A model generated the notes under the pieces. The model was given only the letters and a program-made list of their open reading frames with translations, was not told the origin of the DNA and ran no database searches. A stretch of 64,000 bases of DNA from Deinococcus sp. AB2017081 (GTDB lineage: Bacteria; Deinococcota; Deinococci; Deinococcales; Deinococcaceae): contig NZ_CP140098.1 of assembly GCF_034440735.1 (NCBI RefSeq), positions 2,969,501 to 3,033,500 on the forward strand. The letters run 5' to 3'. Made by a program: the position numbers and the translations under genes. Of this stretch, positions 21,321-35,227 are shown one piece after another (position 1 is the first letter of the stretch; each line of letters begins with the position of its first letter).

Positions 21321-22483
21321 GGCGGCTGACCTTCGCCCCCCGCCCAGGCTGGGAGGAACGCCTGCGTGCCGTGGGCTTCACGTGGTACGCGCCGACGCCC
21401 GAGCACCCTGTCCCCTACTGGGGCGAGGACGCCGCGTACGCCTTCACACCTGCCGAGATCGAGCGCGTCGCAGCGGCGTCTCAGGAGCTCACGCGGCTGG
21501 TGCTGGACGCCACCGGGCACGCCATCGAGACCGGCCGGCTCGCGGAGCTCGGCATTCCCGCGTTCCTGCACGCCGCGGTGCGCGCGTCGTGGGAGCGGGA
21601 CGACCCGACCGTCTACATGCGCCTGGACGTCGCGTACGACGGGCAGGACGTGAAGCTGCTGGAGGTGAACGCCCAGACGCCCACCAGCCTGATCGAGGCG
21701 GCTGTGGCCCAGTGGCAGTGGCTGGAGGATCGCCGCGCGGCGGGCGAGCTCCCGGGCACCGCCGACCAGTGGAACAGCGTCCACGAGGCGCTGGGTGCAC
21801 AGTGGGCGCACCTGATCCGCGCACGGGGCGTGGGGCACGTGCACTTCAGCGCCGCGGACGTGGACGAGGACATCGCCACCGTCACGTACCTGCGCGACCT
21901 GGCGGAGCAGGCCGGGGCCAGCAGCAGCTACTCGTCCGTGGCCCAGATCGGCACCAGTCCCGAGTCGGACACGCTGCTCGACACCCTGACGCTGCCCATC
22001 CGGCACCTGCTGTGGCTGTGGCCCTTCGAGTTCGCGTGGGAGTCCCCCGACGCCGCGTTCCTGGCGACCACGCACACGCGCTTCATCGAGCCGCTGTGGA
22101 AGACCGTGACGGGCAGCAAGGGCCTGCTGGCGCTGCTGCACGAGCGCCACCCCGGCCACCCGCACCTGCTCCCCGCCACCCTGACCCCCGGCGCGCTCGG
22201 CCCGGCCGTGGTGCGCAAGCCCCTGTACTCCCGCGAGGGGCAGAACGTCCAGCTTCCCGGCGAGCCGACCACCCCCGGCGATTACGCCGACCTGCCAGTG
22301 GTCGAGCAGGCGTATACCGATCTGTCCACCTTCCACGCCCCGGACGGCCCCCGTTACCCCGTGCTGGGCATCTGGATCGCCGGCGACGAGGTCTGCGGAA
22401 TGGGCATCCGCGAGGGCCGCGGCCGCGTCACGGACAACCGCGCGACCTTCGTGCCGCACGTGATCCTGCCAGAAGGAGTCTGA
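21317..22483 (+). CDS. Glutathionylspermidine synthase-like ATP-grasp protein (YgiC type)
   Basis: The 388-residue protein matches the C-terminal synthetase domain of glutathionylspermidine synthase: WGEDAAYAF near the N-terminus, DGQDVKLLEVNAQTPTSLIE, KGLLALLHERHPGHPHLLP and VVRKPLYSREGQNV. The amidase domain of the full Gsp enzyme is absent, as in YgiC/YjfC proteins, whose real substrate is unknown. Translation is coupled to the lipoprotein gene by an ATGA overlap, implying a joint envelope function. Confidence 0.88.
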   Translation: MRRLTFAPRPGWEERLRAVGFTWYAPTPEHPVPYWGEDAAYAFTPAEIERVAAASQELTRLVLDATGHAIETGRLAELGIPAFLHAAVRASWERDDPTVYMRLDVAYDGQDVKLLEVNAQTPTSLIEAAVAQWQWLEDRRAAGELPGTADQWNSVHEALGAQWAHLIRARGVGHVHFSAADVDEDIATVTYLRDLAEQAGASSSYSSVAQIGTSPESDTLLDTLTLPIRHLLWLWPFEFAWESPDAAFLATTHTRFIEPLWKTVTGSKGLLALLHERHPGHPHLLPATLTPGALGPAVVRKPLYSREGQNVQLPGEPTTPGDYADLPVVEQAYTDLSTFHAPDGPRYPVLGIWIAGDEVCGMGIREGRGRVTDNRATFVPHVILPEGV

Positions 22484-22491
22484 CAGCAGAG

Positions 22492-22528
22492 TTCAGAGGC
22501 ATTGAGGGTTGCCCTGGGTGCCTCTGAA
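22492..22528. repeat. Intergenic hairpin
   Basis: TTCAGAGGCA (22492-22501) and TGCCTCTGAA (22519-22528) form a perfect 10-bp stem directly after the YgiC-like gene. No T-run follows, so it is a weak terminator at best. Confidence 0.45.
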
Positions 22529-22672
22529 ACGAGCGGAGCGAGTCCCGGACAGGGCAGCGGTTGGAAGTGGAGCCCTGAGGCATCTTCTCAGCCCCGGGGC
22601 GGAACTGACCAGCGCTGTGAAGGGCCGAACGTCTGACGTGCGGACGGTACGACCTTCAGACCCTCCGACCGC

Positions 22673-23245
22673 TTACCGCCGCCCCTTCACCAGCCACGCG
22701 TGCTCCCCCACGCCGGCGGCCTGGTTCGCGGCGCGGGCCATGACGAACAGCAGGTCGGAGAGGCGGTTGAGGTACACCTGCACGTGCGCGTTGGCGTCCT
22801 CCTCGTGCAGCAGGCGGATCACCTCGCGCTCGGCGCGGCGGGCGACGGTGCGGGCCACGTGCAGGGCGGCGGCGGCGGGCGTGCCGCCCGGGTGCACGAA
22901 GCCCGTGAAGGGCGGCGCGGCGTCCTGGTAGCGGTCGATCATCGCCTCGACGAACGTGACGTCCTGCTCGTCCATGCGGGTGATCTTCGCCTCGTAGGTG
23001 GTGCCGCTGCGCGTGGCGAGGTCGGCCCCCACGTCGAACAGGGCGTTCTGGAGGTACTCCAGGTCGGCATCCAGCGCCGGGTCGGGCTTGTGGCTGCGCG
23101 TGTTGTGCGCCCGCGCGAGGCCGATGGCGCTGTTCAGCTCGTCGACCGTGCCGTACGCCTCCACGCGGATGTTCGCCTTGCTGACCCGGTCGGCCCCGTA
23201 CAGGCCCGTGGTGCCGCCGTCGCCGGTCTTCGTGTAGAGCTTCAT
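22673..23245 (-). CDS. Cob(I)alamin adenosyltransferase, PduO type
   Basis: The enzyme transfers the adenosyl group of ATP to cob(I)alamin to make coenzyme B12. The 190-residue protein starts MKLYTKTGDGG with the ATP-binding TKTGDGGTTGLYG motif. It also has the conserved VDELNSAIGLAR and the ARTVARRAEREVIRL helix. The start at 23245 lies 7 bases after TAGGCT (minus, 23253-23258). The longer ORF to 23320 runs through an inverted repeat and is rejected. Confidence 0.93.
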   Translation of the reverse strand: MKLYTKTGDGGTTGLYGADRVSKANIRVEAYGTVDELNSAIGLARAHNTRSHKPDPALDADLEYLQNALFDVGADLATRSGTTYEAKITRMDEQDVTFVEAMIDRYQDAAPPFTGFVHPGGTPAAAALHVARTVARRAEREVIRLLHEEDANAHVQVYLNRLSDLLFVMARAANQAAGVGEHAWLVKGRR

Positions 23246-23265
23246 GGAGGACAGCCTAGAGCAGA

Positions 23266-23311
23266 GGGGGCAGGGCAGAGAGCAACATCCTTCGCCCTCT
23301 GCCCTGCCCCC
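23266..23311. repeat. Palindromic GGGCAGAG element, copy 1
   Basis: GGGGGCAGGGCAGAG (23266-23280) pairs perfectly over 15 bp with CTCTGCCCTGCCCCC (23297-23311). It lies between malQ and the cobalamin adenosyltransferase gene and may terminate the latter's upstream or downstream transcripts. A related element lies at 36299-36358. Confidence 0.6.
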
Positions 23312-23327
23312 CTGGCCCACTGCTTCG

Positions 23328-24839
23328 TCAGGCCCGGTTCGTCTCCTCCGTCAGCTTGCGCAGGCTGGCGGCGAGGTCGGGGCGCAGGTCGGCGGCGTTG
23401 TAGCGCCACGTCCAGTTGTGGTCGCCGGTGGTGCCCGGCAGGTTCATGCGGGCCTCGGTACCCAGGTTGAAGATGTCCTGGAGGGGCACGACGGCGAGGT
23501 TCGCGCGCGTCTCGAAGGCGATGCGCATCAGCTGGGGCGCAAAGCTCTCCTCGGAGGGATCACTGCTGGTGTAGGTGCGGAAATTGTGCTTCTCCAGCTC
23601 GTCGGCATGCACCCACCAGCCCCGCGTGGTGTCGTTGTCATGGGTGCCGGTGTACACGACCTGGTTCTCGCGCAGGTTGTGCGGCAGGAAGTCGTTCACG
23701 CTGAAGTCTCCGCCACCGAACGCGAACTGCAGCACGGCCATGCCGGGGAACTCGAAGTCGTCGCGCAATGCCTCGACGTCCGGCGTGATCACGCCCAGAT
23801 CCTCCGCGATGATCGGCAGGACACCCAGGGCCTCGCGCACCGCCTCGAACATCTCGTGGCCGGGGGCGGGCACCCAGCGGCCGTGGATGGCGGTCTCGGC
23901 GGGGAAGGGAATCTCCCAGTACGCCGCGAAGCCGCGGAAGTGGTCGATACGGATCACGTCGTACAGCTTCAGGCTGCCCTGGAAGCGCTCGATCCACCAC
24001 GCGTAGCCGTCAGCCCGCATGGCGTCCCAGTTGTACAGGGGGTTGCCCCACAGCTGCCCCGTCTCGGAGAAGTAGTCCGGCGGCACGCCCGCCACGACGG
24101 TCGGCTGGCCGGCGTCGTCGAAGTAGAACTGCGCGCGGTTCGCCCACGCATCGCTGGAGTCCATCGCCACGAAGATCGGGATGTCCCCGATGATCTGGAT
24201 GCCGCGCTCGTGCGCGTACGCACGGGCGGCGTTCCACTGCCGGAAGAACAGGAACTGCGTGAACTTCACGCGGTCGAGCGCCTGCCCGAGGGACTCGGTG
24301 GCAGCCTTCAGGGCCTGGGGATCACGGTCGCGTACGGCCGGCTCCCACGCGTTCCACGGCAGGCCGCCGTACGTGCGCTTCAGGGCCATGAACAGGGCGT
24401 AGTCGTCCAGCCACGACGCCTCGGCGGCCTTGAAAGCCTCGAACTGCGCGGCAAGTTCCGGGGCCTGGCCATCGCCGAACGCGAAATGCGCGTAGGCCCG
24501 TTCCAGCATCTGGTTGCGCCAGATGAACTGCTGCCCGAAGTCCACCTTCTGCGGGTGGAAGTCCGGCACGGCCTGGAAGTCCGTATCGAGCAGCAGACCC
24601 TCGGCGCGCAGCTCGGTCAGGTCGATCAGGTAGGGATTCCCGGCAAAGGCACTGAACGCCTGGTACGGACTGTCGCCGTAGCCGGTCGGGCCCAGGGGCA
24701 TGACCTGCCAGTACTTCTGGCCGGCGGCCGCGAGCCAGTCGATAAAGGTGCGAACCTGAATACCCAGTTCGCCGATACCGTACGGGCCGGGAAGGCTGGT
24801 GGGGTGCAGCAGGACGCCGCTGGAACGTGGGATGGACAT
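23328..24839 (-). CDS. malQ: 4-alpha-glucanotransferase (amylomaltase)
   Basis: MalQ transfers glucan segments between maltodextrins. The 503-residue GH77 enzyme starts MSIPRSSGVLLHPTSLPGPYG. It shows the catalytic segments IIGDIPIFVAMDSSDAWANR, IRIDHFRGF (nucleophile Asp), IIAEDLGVI (acid/base Glu) and YTGTHDNDTT. The ATG at 24839 follows GGAGG; longer in-frame ORFs lack support. With glgA at 53.9 kb it belongs to storage glucan metabolism, though the genes are far apart. Confidence 0.96.
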   Translation of the reverse strand: MSIPRSSGVLLHPTSLPGPYGIGELGIQVRTFIDWLAAAGQKYWQVMPLGPTGYGDSPYQAFSAFAGNPYLIDLTELRAEGLLLDTDFQAVPDFHPQKVDFGQQFIWRNQMLERAYAHFAFGDGQAPELAAQFEAFKAAEASWLDDYALFMALKRTYGGLPWNAWEPAVRDRDPQALKAATESLGQALDRVKFTQFLFFRQWNAARAYAHERGIQIIGDIPIFVAMDSSDAWANRAQFYFDDAGQPTVVAGVPPDYFSETGQLWGNPLYNWDAMRADGYAWWIERFQGSLKLYDVIRIDHFRGFAAYWEIPFPAETAIHGRWVPAPGHEMFEAVREALGVLPIIAEDLGVITPDVEALRDDFEFPGMAVLQFAFGGGDFSVNDFLPHNLRENQVVYTGTHDNDTTRGWWVHADELEKHNFRTYTSSDPSEESFAPQLMRIAFETRANLAVVPLQDIFNLGTEARMNLPGTTGDHNWTWRYNAADLRPDLAASLRKLTEETNRA

Positions 24840-24978
24840 GGGAGGAACCTCCAGGGACATGGACGGGATCGCAGGGTGGAAGTGATTCCAGACAGACCGA
24901 GGATAATGCACCGTACTCCCCACGCGGCCCGGCCTCAGCGGACGATCAGAATTCCGTGAGACCCGGCGTGCTACGACG

Positions 24979-25659
24979 GTGACTGTGATCCATCTCGCCT
25001 TCAAGGCGGCCGTGGCCCTGTGTGGTCTGCTTGGTGTCGTCCAGGCGTCTGCGCCGGCTCCGGCCAGTCCATCGTCCGCCGTGCTGGACGGCCTGCGCGG
25101 CCACCTCGCCACATTCACGCCCGTGTCCGGCGAGACGTCGCTGCTGGCCGTGGCGCGACAGGAGGCCCTGGACTGGACGGCCTTCCAGAACCTCTTCACC
25201 ACCCAGGTGACGGGGGCAGCGTATCTGGACTGGCGTGGCCACACCGCCACCACCACTGCCAGCGTGTTCACCACCCTGCGGGCCGCCACCTACGCTGCCG
25301 GAGCGCGCACGCTGCTCGTGGTGAACCGTGAATGGTGCTCGGCGGGCAGCTGCCAGACCCGTACCGCCTTCGGGTGGCTGGAACCGGGCGGCCTGGAGGT
25401 CGTGAAGGACACCACCGTGATCCCCCTGCTCCGCGACGTGGACTTCTACCCCGGTTCGGTGCCCGCGTGTCTGAAAGGAGTGACCCTCAGCGTGACCTAC
25501 GTTCCCGCCCGCACTGGCGGCACCCTGAGCGCCATGGCGGTCGCGCCGCGCGCCGCGCAGCAGGCTTGCGCGAAGGCAGGAATCACCCCCGAGGCCGTCA
25601 CCCGCCCCCTGAATTTGAACTGGACACCCGGCGTGGGGAAGTTCCGGAAGGCGTGGTAG
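24979..25659 (+). CDS. Secreted protein of unknown function
   Basis: The 226-residue product starts at a GTG (24979; GTG 24985 is an alternative) and has a signal peptide (FKAAVALCGLLGVVQASA). Mature domains are not recognised. Two cysteine pairs (SAGSCQ and VPACLKG...QQACAKAG) may form disulfides. It is convergent with the ABC permease gene, 7 bases away. Confidence 0.65.
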   Translation: MTVIHLAFKAAVALCGLLGVVQASAPAPASPSSAVLDGLRGHLATFTPVSGETSLLAVARQEALDWTAFQNLFTTQVTGAAYLDWRGHTATTTASVFTTLRAATYAAGARTLLVVNREWCSAGSCQTRTAFGWLEPGGLEVVKDTTVIPLLRDVDFYPGSVPACLKGVTLSVTYVPARTGGTLSAMAVAPRAAQQACAKAGITPEAVTRPLNLNWTPGVGKFRKAW

Positions 25660-25666
25660 ACGGCCC

Positions 25667-26455
25667 TCAGCGCGTGGCGATCTTCACGCGCCTTTCCAGC
25701 TGATCGGTGAACAGGGTCATCACGCTGGTCAGGGCCAGATACACCACGGCCACGGTGGTCAGCACCGGGATCGGCTGGAAGCTCTCGCTGCTCACGCGGG
25801 AGCCGGCCAGCGTGAGTTCCAGCAGCGCAATGCTGGACGCCAGCGACGAGTCCTTGAGCAGCGCCACGAGATTGTTCACCAGCGGCGGCACCACGATCCG
25901 CAGCGCCTGCGGGAGCACCACCGTGCCCATGGTCTGCGCCCCGCTCAGGCCCAGCGAGCGGGCGGCCTCGGTCTGCCCACGTGGTATGGCGAGGATGCCC
26001 GCCCGGATGACCTCGGCGTTGTACGCGCCGACGTTCAGCGCCAGGGCGATCACCGCCGACCAGAACTCGTTGAGCTGCACGTTGATGCCGATGCCCTGGA
26101 GCAGCGGCGGCAGCGCGTTGTACACGAACAGGATCTGCACCAGCAGCGGCGTGCCCCGGATGATCCACACGAAGAAGTTCGCCGGGGCACGCACCCACGC
26201 GCTGGCACTGGTCTTCTGGATGCCCGCGATCATGCCGATCACCAGCCCGATCAGGCCGCTGACCACCGTGAGCTGCAGGGTCATCCGTGCCCCCTCGACA
26301 AACAGGTCGGCACGCGGCCCGATGGGATCGGGCATCTGGCGCAGGATCAGCGTGATCACGAAGAACAGCGCCAGGAAGGCCAGCACCGCGCCCGCCACCC
26401 ACAGCAGCAGGCCGCCACCGGGCGGGCCGGGGCGCACAGGTTTCGCGGCAGTCAC
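25667..26455 (-). CDS. Amino-acid ABC transporter permease (HisM/GlnP type)
   Basis: The 262-residue inner-membrane permease has five or more hydrophobic spans and the EAA loop (IPRGQTEAARSLGLSGAQTMGTVVLPQALRIVVPPL) that contacts the ATPase. The GTG at 26455 was chosen. The ORF can extend to 26587, but that would add a 44-residue tail unlike the family. It lies downstream of the substrate-binding gene at 26600. No dedicated amino-acid-type ATPase gene is adjacent. Confidence 0.9.
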   Translation of the reverse strand: MTAAKPVRPGPPGGGLLLWVAGAVLAFLALFFVITLILRQMPDPIGPRADLFVEGARMTLQLTVVSGLIGLVIGMIAGIQKTSASAWVRAPANFFVWIIRGTPLLVQILFVYNALPPLLQGIGINVQLNEFWSAVIALALNVGAYNAEVIRAGILAIPRGQTEAARSLGLSGAQTMGTVVLPQALRIVVPPLVNNLVALLKDSSLASSIALLELTLAGSRVSSESFQPIPVLTTVAVVYLALTSVMTLFTDQLERRVKIATR

Positions 26456-26553
26456 GCGGGGCTCCACGGACTGCGGAGACCGGTTCCAGACAGTGAGCGT
26501 GAGGACATTTGGGGAATGATGGCATACCGGCGCGTAGACACGGTACACAGGGC

Positions 26554-26585
26554 GGCGGGACGACCCCAACCGGAGCCGTCCCGCC
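26554..26585. repeat. Hairpin between binding-protein and permease genes
   Basis: GGCGGGACG (26554-26562) pairs with CGTCCCGCC (26577-26585). Read on the minus strand it follows the binding-protein stop codon at once, so it may lower downstream permease expression or stabilise the upstream message. Confidence 0.5.
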
Positions 26586-26599
26586 ACGTCACGCCGGAC

Positions 26600-27355
<756 letters not shown>

Positions 27356-27450
27356 GGGAACTCCTTGGGTACCGAGGTCGGTGAGGTGGTTGCCGGGAAG
27401 CATAGCGGGCGACGCGCACAGCGTAAAGTTGCCCCCACAGCGGGGCGTGG

Positions 27451-27476
27451 AAAACGCCGCCCCCGTGGGAGCGGCG
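27451..27476 (-). terminator. Terminator of the ugpC-like gene
   Basis: On the minus strand CGCCGC (27476-27471 complement) and GCGGCG (27460-27455) form a stem, followed by TTTTCC. It lies 20 bases after the stop codon of the ABC ATPase gene. Confidence 0.7.
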
Positions 27477-27495
27477 CTGTGCATGCAGAGCGGGT

Positions 27496-28668
<1,173 letters not shown>

Positions 28669-28865
28669 GCTCTACGCCTGCCTCTGTCGCCCCTACTCTT
28701 GCCCGTGAATGTGCTTCCCCGGCGGGAAGCGGGTCGGGCAACCGGGGTACGTGTACGAGAAACCCGGACTTCCACTGACGCCTTGCTGACAGGGCGAAGT
28801 TTACCACGCCCCGGCTGCACGGTTGGCACCACGCTGGACAATCGGGTCGGGAGCCGCGCCGCCCG

Positions 28866-29938
<1,073 letters not shown>

Positions 29939-29942
<4 letters not shown>

Positions 29943-30849
29943 GCGCCGGCCCCGATGGTCGCTCCGGGATCCAGGGGCAGGTTGTCGATCAGGCGAACGC
30001 CGTACATCCGGGCGGCCACGAGCACGCGGGTCATGGGGTCATTGTCCTCACGTTCTCTTTCCAGCATGTCACTGGACAGCAGGTCAGCCCCCACGACCTC
30101 CAGATATTCCACCTCTGCGTCCGGCTCGTGGGCGAGCACGTCCAGGCCTGCCTGTCGCAGCGCCAGTGTTCGGCGTTCGCCCCCCGCGTAGGCCGCCTGC
30201 ACCGAGCGCAACGCCCGGTGCAGCACCGTGGCCCGCTCCTTCTGCGGCGCCGTCAGATACGAGTTGCGGCTGCTCATGGCGAGACCCGACGTCTCGCGCA
30301 CCGTGGGCACCCCCACGACCTCGACCGGCACATTCAGGTCGGTGACCATGCGCCGCAGCACGGCCAGCTGCTGCCAGTCCTTCTCGCCCAGGAACACCCG
30401 CCCGGGCTGCACGAGGTTCAGGAGTTTGAGCACCACGGTCGCCACGCCCACGAAATGCCCGGGCCGCGCCGCGCCGTCCAGCGGCTCGCTGACGCCCGAC
30501 ACCACCACCCGCGTGTCGAATCCCGGCGGGTACATGGTCTCCACTTCCGGAAAGAAGACCGCATCCACACCCGCCCCGGCCGCCACGCGCAGGTCGCGCT
30601 CCAGGTCACGCGGGTACTTCGCCAGATCCTCCTTCGGGCCGAACTGAAGGGGATTGACGAAGATGCTGAGCACCACCACGTCGCAGGCCTGCCGCGCCTG
30701 CCGGATCAGGGTCGCGTGTCCCTCGTGCAGGTAGCCCATGGTGGGCACGAAGCCCACCACGCCCTGTCCGCCCAGCGCTGCCCGCAGCAGCAGAGGATCG
30801 CGGTACACGGCCGGGGTCGCCACGTCATGCGGCGGGGCAGGCGGCGTGG

Positions 30850-30853
<4 letters not shown>
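29939..30853 (-). CDS. panC: Pantothenate synthetase
   Basis: PanC joins pantoate and beta-alanine with ATP to make pantothenate, the coenzyme A precursor. The 304-residue enzyme has the HIGH-type motif (VPTMGYLHEGHATL), SIFVNPLQFGPKEDLAKYPR, GRVFLGEKDWQQLAVLRRM and the SSRNSYL (KMSKS-like) loop. The GTG at 30853 overlaps the stop of the upstream gene (GAGTGACC). The ORF that continues upstream is the shadow of that membrane-protein gene. Confidence 0.95.
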
Positions 30854-31218
<365 letters not shown>

Positions 31219-31285
31219 GGGGACAGGATACGGGATGGGTCAGTGTGCGGCATGGCAGGAAACCGGCATCCACTGGCATGGAATT

Positions 31286-31690
31286 GTGAAGAGACTCCTG
31301 TTCCTACCACTCCTTGCCGTCGCCTGTGCCCCCGGCATCGCGTCACAATCGGCGTCTCTGCCCTTGCATCCGGGGCAGGTGTGGCAGTACACCGTCACGG
31401 AATCAGGCAAAGCACCGAGAACCGGCACGATCAGGGTCAACAGCCCGAACGAGCCTCGACTGAACGGCATCGTCAGCGACGATCTGCGCTATCCGCACGA
31501 CGCGATCCTCTTTTGTTCCGCGAACAAGAAGCAATTGCTCCTGAACCCATATGCCGGCCCTGGCGGAACGATCACCGGATGCACCTTCAATACCATCGAC
31601 GGGTATCAGAGCGACTTCAGCGCCGACTACGCGTACATGGCGCCCACCAAAAACATCCTGGGCACCTGCTCGCTGAAACGACTGAAGTGA
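31286..31690 (+). CDS. Small lipoprotein of unknown function
   Basis: The 134-residue product starts at a GTG and has a lipoprotein signal (KRLLFLPLLAVAC). The mature part begins with PGQVWQYTVTESGKAPRTG, a pattern seen in small bacterial lipoproteins. Base composition is lower in GC than its neighbours. No Shine-Dalgarno sequence or TANNNT box is obvious, so the start is uncertain. Confidence 0.55.
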   Translation: MKRLLFLPLLAVACAPGIASQSASLPLHPGQVWQYTVTESGKAPRTGTIRVNSPNEPRLNGIVSDDLRYPHDAILFCSANKKQLLLNPYAGPGGTITGCTFNTIDGYQSDFSADYAYMAPTKNILGTCSLKRLK

Positions 31691-31759
31691 GGACGCGGTG
31701 ACGGTCAGAGGCTCCGGTGCCCCGATCACTCCACGCCCTCAACCCGATGACCGATCAAC

Positions 31760-33067
<1,308 letters not shown>

Positions 33068-33145
33068 GCCCCGGAGCGTAGCACCGCCCACCACGGCCCC
33101 CGGACATCACGGATAGGCCGGGTCCGGAGTTCCTACACTGACGGC

Positions 33146-33199
33146 ATGACACCGACCGCCATGACACCGCTGCGCCGCCGGCCACCCCACCACACATGA
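33146..33199 (+). CDS. Possible leaderless peptide coupled to a small membrane protein
   Basis: TACACT (33134-33139) lies 6 bases before an ATG that opens a 17-codon ORF (MTPTAMTPLRRRPPHHT). Its TGA overlaps the ATG of the next ORF (ATGA). The peptide is basic and Pro/His-rich. It may serve only to bring ribosomes to the downstream start, or it may be a regulatory leader. Reality rests on promoter spacing and the overlap alone. Confidence 0.45.
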   Translation: MTPTAMTPLRRRPPHHT

Positions 33200-33372
33200 T
33201 CCTGGGCCTGCTGCTGCTGATCCTGATCAGCGTGAACCTGGGCGGGATCTTCAGCATGGTCATGCAGGTGGGGCGAGGGGACTGGCTGGCGGGCCTGGGC
33301 TCGTTGCTGCTCCTGGCCGTACTGGACGTGGCGGGCTTCTGGATCGTACGGGCGCTGCGCGAGGAGGGCTGA
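33196..33372 (+). CDS. 58-residue membrane protein
   Basis: The product is two hydrophobic segments (MILGLLLLILISVNLGGIF and LGSLLLLAVLDVAGFWIV) with a short charged loop (QVGRGDW) and a charged C-terminus (RALREEG). Function is unknown. It starts within the stop codon of the 17-codon leader, has no separate Shine-Dalgarno sequence, and so depends on coupling. GC-rich coding bias and the ordered hydrophobic layout support translation. Confidence 0.6.
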   Translation: MILGLLLLILISVNLGGIFSMVMQVGRGDWLAGLGSLLLLAVLDVAGFWIVRALREEG

Positions 33373-33443
33373 TCCGGCACCCGGTTCCCGTGCCCGTGTG
33401 CTGGCTTGCCGTGTGAGGGGCGTGGCCGGGCCACAATCGGCGC

Positions 33444-34358
33444 GTGAGTTCATCCGGCCACCCCTTCCGCGCCTATACGCCGGCCGCCTACACCTTTCCG
33501 TTGCCGGAGGGACACCGCTTCCCGGCGTACAAGTACGCGGGCGTGCGCGACCGACTGTCGGGGGTGCTGCCGGTGCTAGACACCCCGGCGCTGCCCTGGG
33601 CCGACGCGGGGCGGGTGCACGATCCGCTGTGGCTGCGGCGCTGGCGACGGGGCGAGGTCACGGCCCAGGAGGAGCGGGCCTTCGGGCTGCCGTGGTCGCC
33701 GGGCGTGGTGGAACGGGCCCGGCGGGCGGCGGGGGGATCACTGGCCGCCCTGCACGACGCCCTGCGGGTGGGCTGGGGCGCGAATCTGGCGGGCGGCACC
33801 CACCACGCCTTCCGCGACCGCGCCGAGGGTTTCTGTCTGGTGAACGACGCCGCGATCCTGACGCGCATCGCGCTGGACGACGGTCTGGCGAGCCGGGTCG
33901 CGGTGATCGATCTGGACGTCCACCAGGGCAATGGAACGGCCTCACTGCTGGCGGCCGAGTCCCGCGCCTTCACACTGAGCATTCACGGCGAGCGCAACTA
34001 TCCCTTCCGCAAGGAGGCCAGCTCGCTGGATCTGGGCCTGGGCGACGGGGTGACGGATCACGAGTACCTGGAGGTGCTGCGCCACCACGCCCTGCCCGCA
34101 CTGGATACCTTCCGGCCCGACCTGCTGATCTACCTGGCGGGGGTAGATGTGCTGGCGGGTGACCGTTTCGGACGCTTTGCCCTGACGCTGGACGGCGTGC
34201 AGGAGCGCAACCGGACTGTGCTGACGTGGGCCAGGACAGCGGGTGTTCCCGTGGTCACGGTGACGGCCGGGGGCTACAACCGCGATCATGCGCTGACCGT
34301 CGAGGCCCACGCCAGCGTCGTGCTGGACGGCCTCGACGTGTTTGCGCACGGGTGGTAG
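33444..34358 (+). CDS. Histone deacetylase-like amidohydrolase
   Basis: The 304-residue protein belongs to the zinc deacetylase family that includes acetoin-utilisation (AcuC) and polyamine deacetylases. It shows the active-site segments [28 protein letters not shown] (zinc ligands Asp and His), AGVDVLAGD and TAGGYN. Bacterial members act on acetylated small molecules or proteins; the substrate here is unknown. The GTG start is 6 bases after CACAAT, a variant -10 box. Confidence 0.92.
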   Translation: MSSSGHPFRAYTPAAYTFPLPEGHRFPAYKYAGVRDRLSGVLPVLDTPALPWADAGRVHDPLWLRRWRRGEVTAQEERAFGLPWSPGVVERARRAAGGSLAALHDALRVGWGANLAGGTHHAFRDRAEGFCLVNDAAILTRIALDDGLASRVAVIDLDVHQGNGTASLLAAESRAFTLSIHGERNYPFRKEASSLDLGLGDGVTDHEYLEVLRHHALPALDTFRPDLLIYLAGVDVLAGDRFGRFALTLDGVQERNRTVLTWARTAGVPVVTVTAGGYNRDHALTVEAHASVVLDGLDVFAHGW

Positions 34359-34398
34359 CAACCTGCCTTGAGCCGTCATTCAGGAATGCTCTCATGGT

Positions 34399-34428
34399 TT
34401 GACCAGGGTTGTACAAAGGTTATACAGT
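34399..34428 (+). promoter_or_regulatory. Promoter of the Crp/Fnr regulator gene
   Basis: TTGACC (34399-34404) is followed after 16 bases by TATACA (34421-34426), or after 18 bases by TACAGT (34423-34428). The inverted pair TGTA (34410-34413) and TACA (34423-34426) overlaps the -10 region and could be an operator. This is one of the few genes here with a clear -35 box and a long 5' leader. Confidence 0.6.
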
Positions 34429-34502
34429 CACCGTCAACAGGCGACGAGCACCGCAGCCGCTGACCGGACGCCGCACCTGTGGCTTTCGGCACAGGAGTGG
34501 AC

Positions 34503-35135
<633 letters not shown>

Positions 35136-35151
35136 CGTCTGCCCCCCGGAG

Positions 35152-35177
35152 CGCCCGCCACCCCGGCGGGCGTTTTT
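35152..35177 (+). terminator. Terminator after the Crp/Fnr gene
   Basis: CGCCCGCC (35152-35159) pairs with GGCGGGCG (35165-35172), followed by five T (35173-35177). A clear rho-independent terminator. Confidence 0.9.
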
Positions 35178-35227
35178 CGTGTGGCCTGCCCGGTGCCGCC
35201 CGGTCGGCGCGTCCTAGAATGCCGCCA

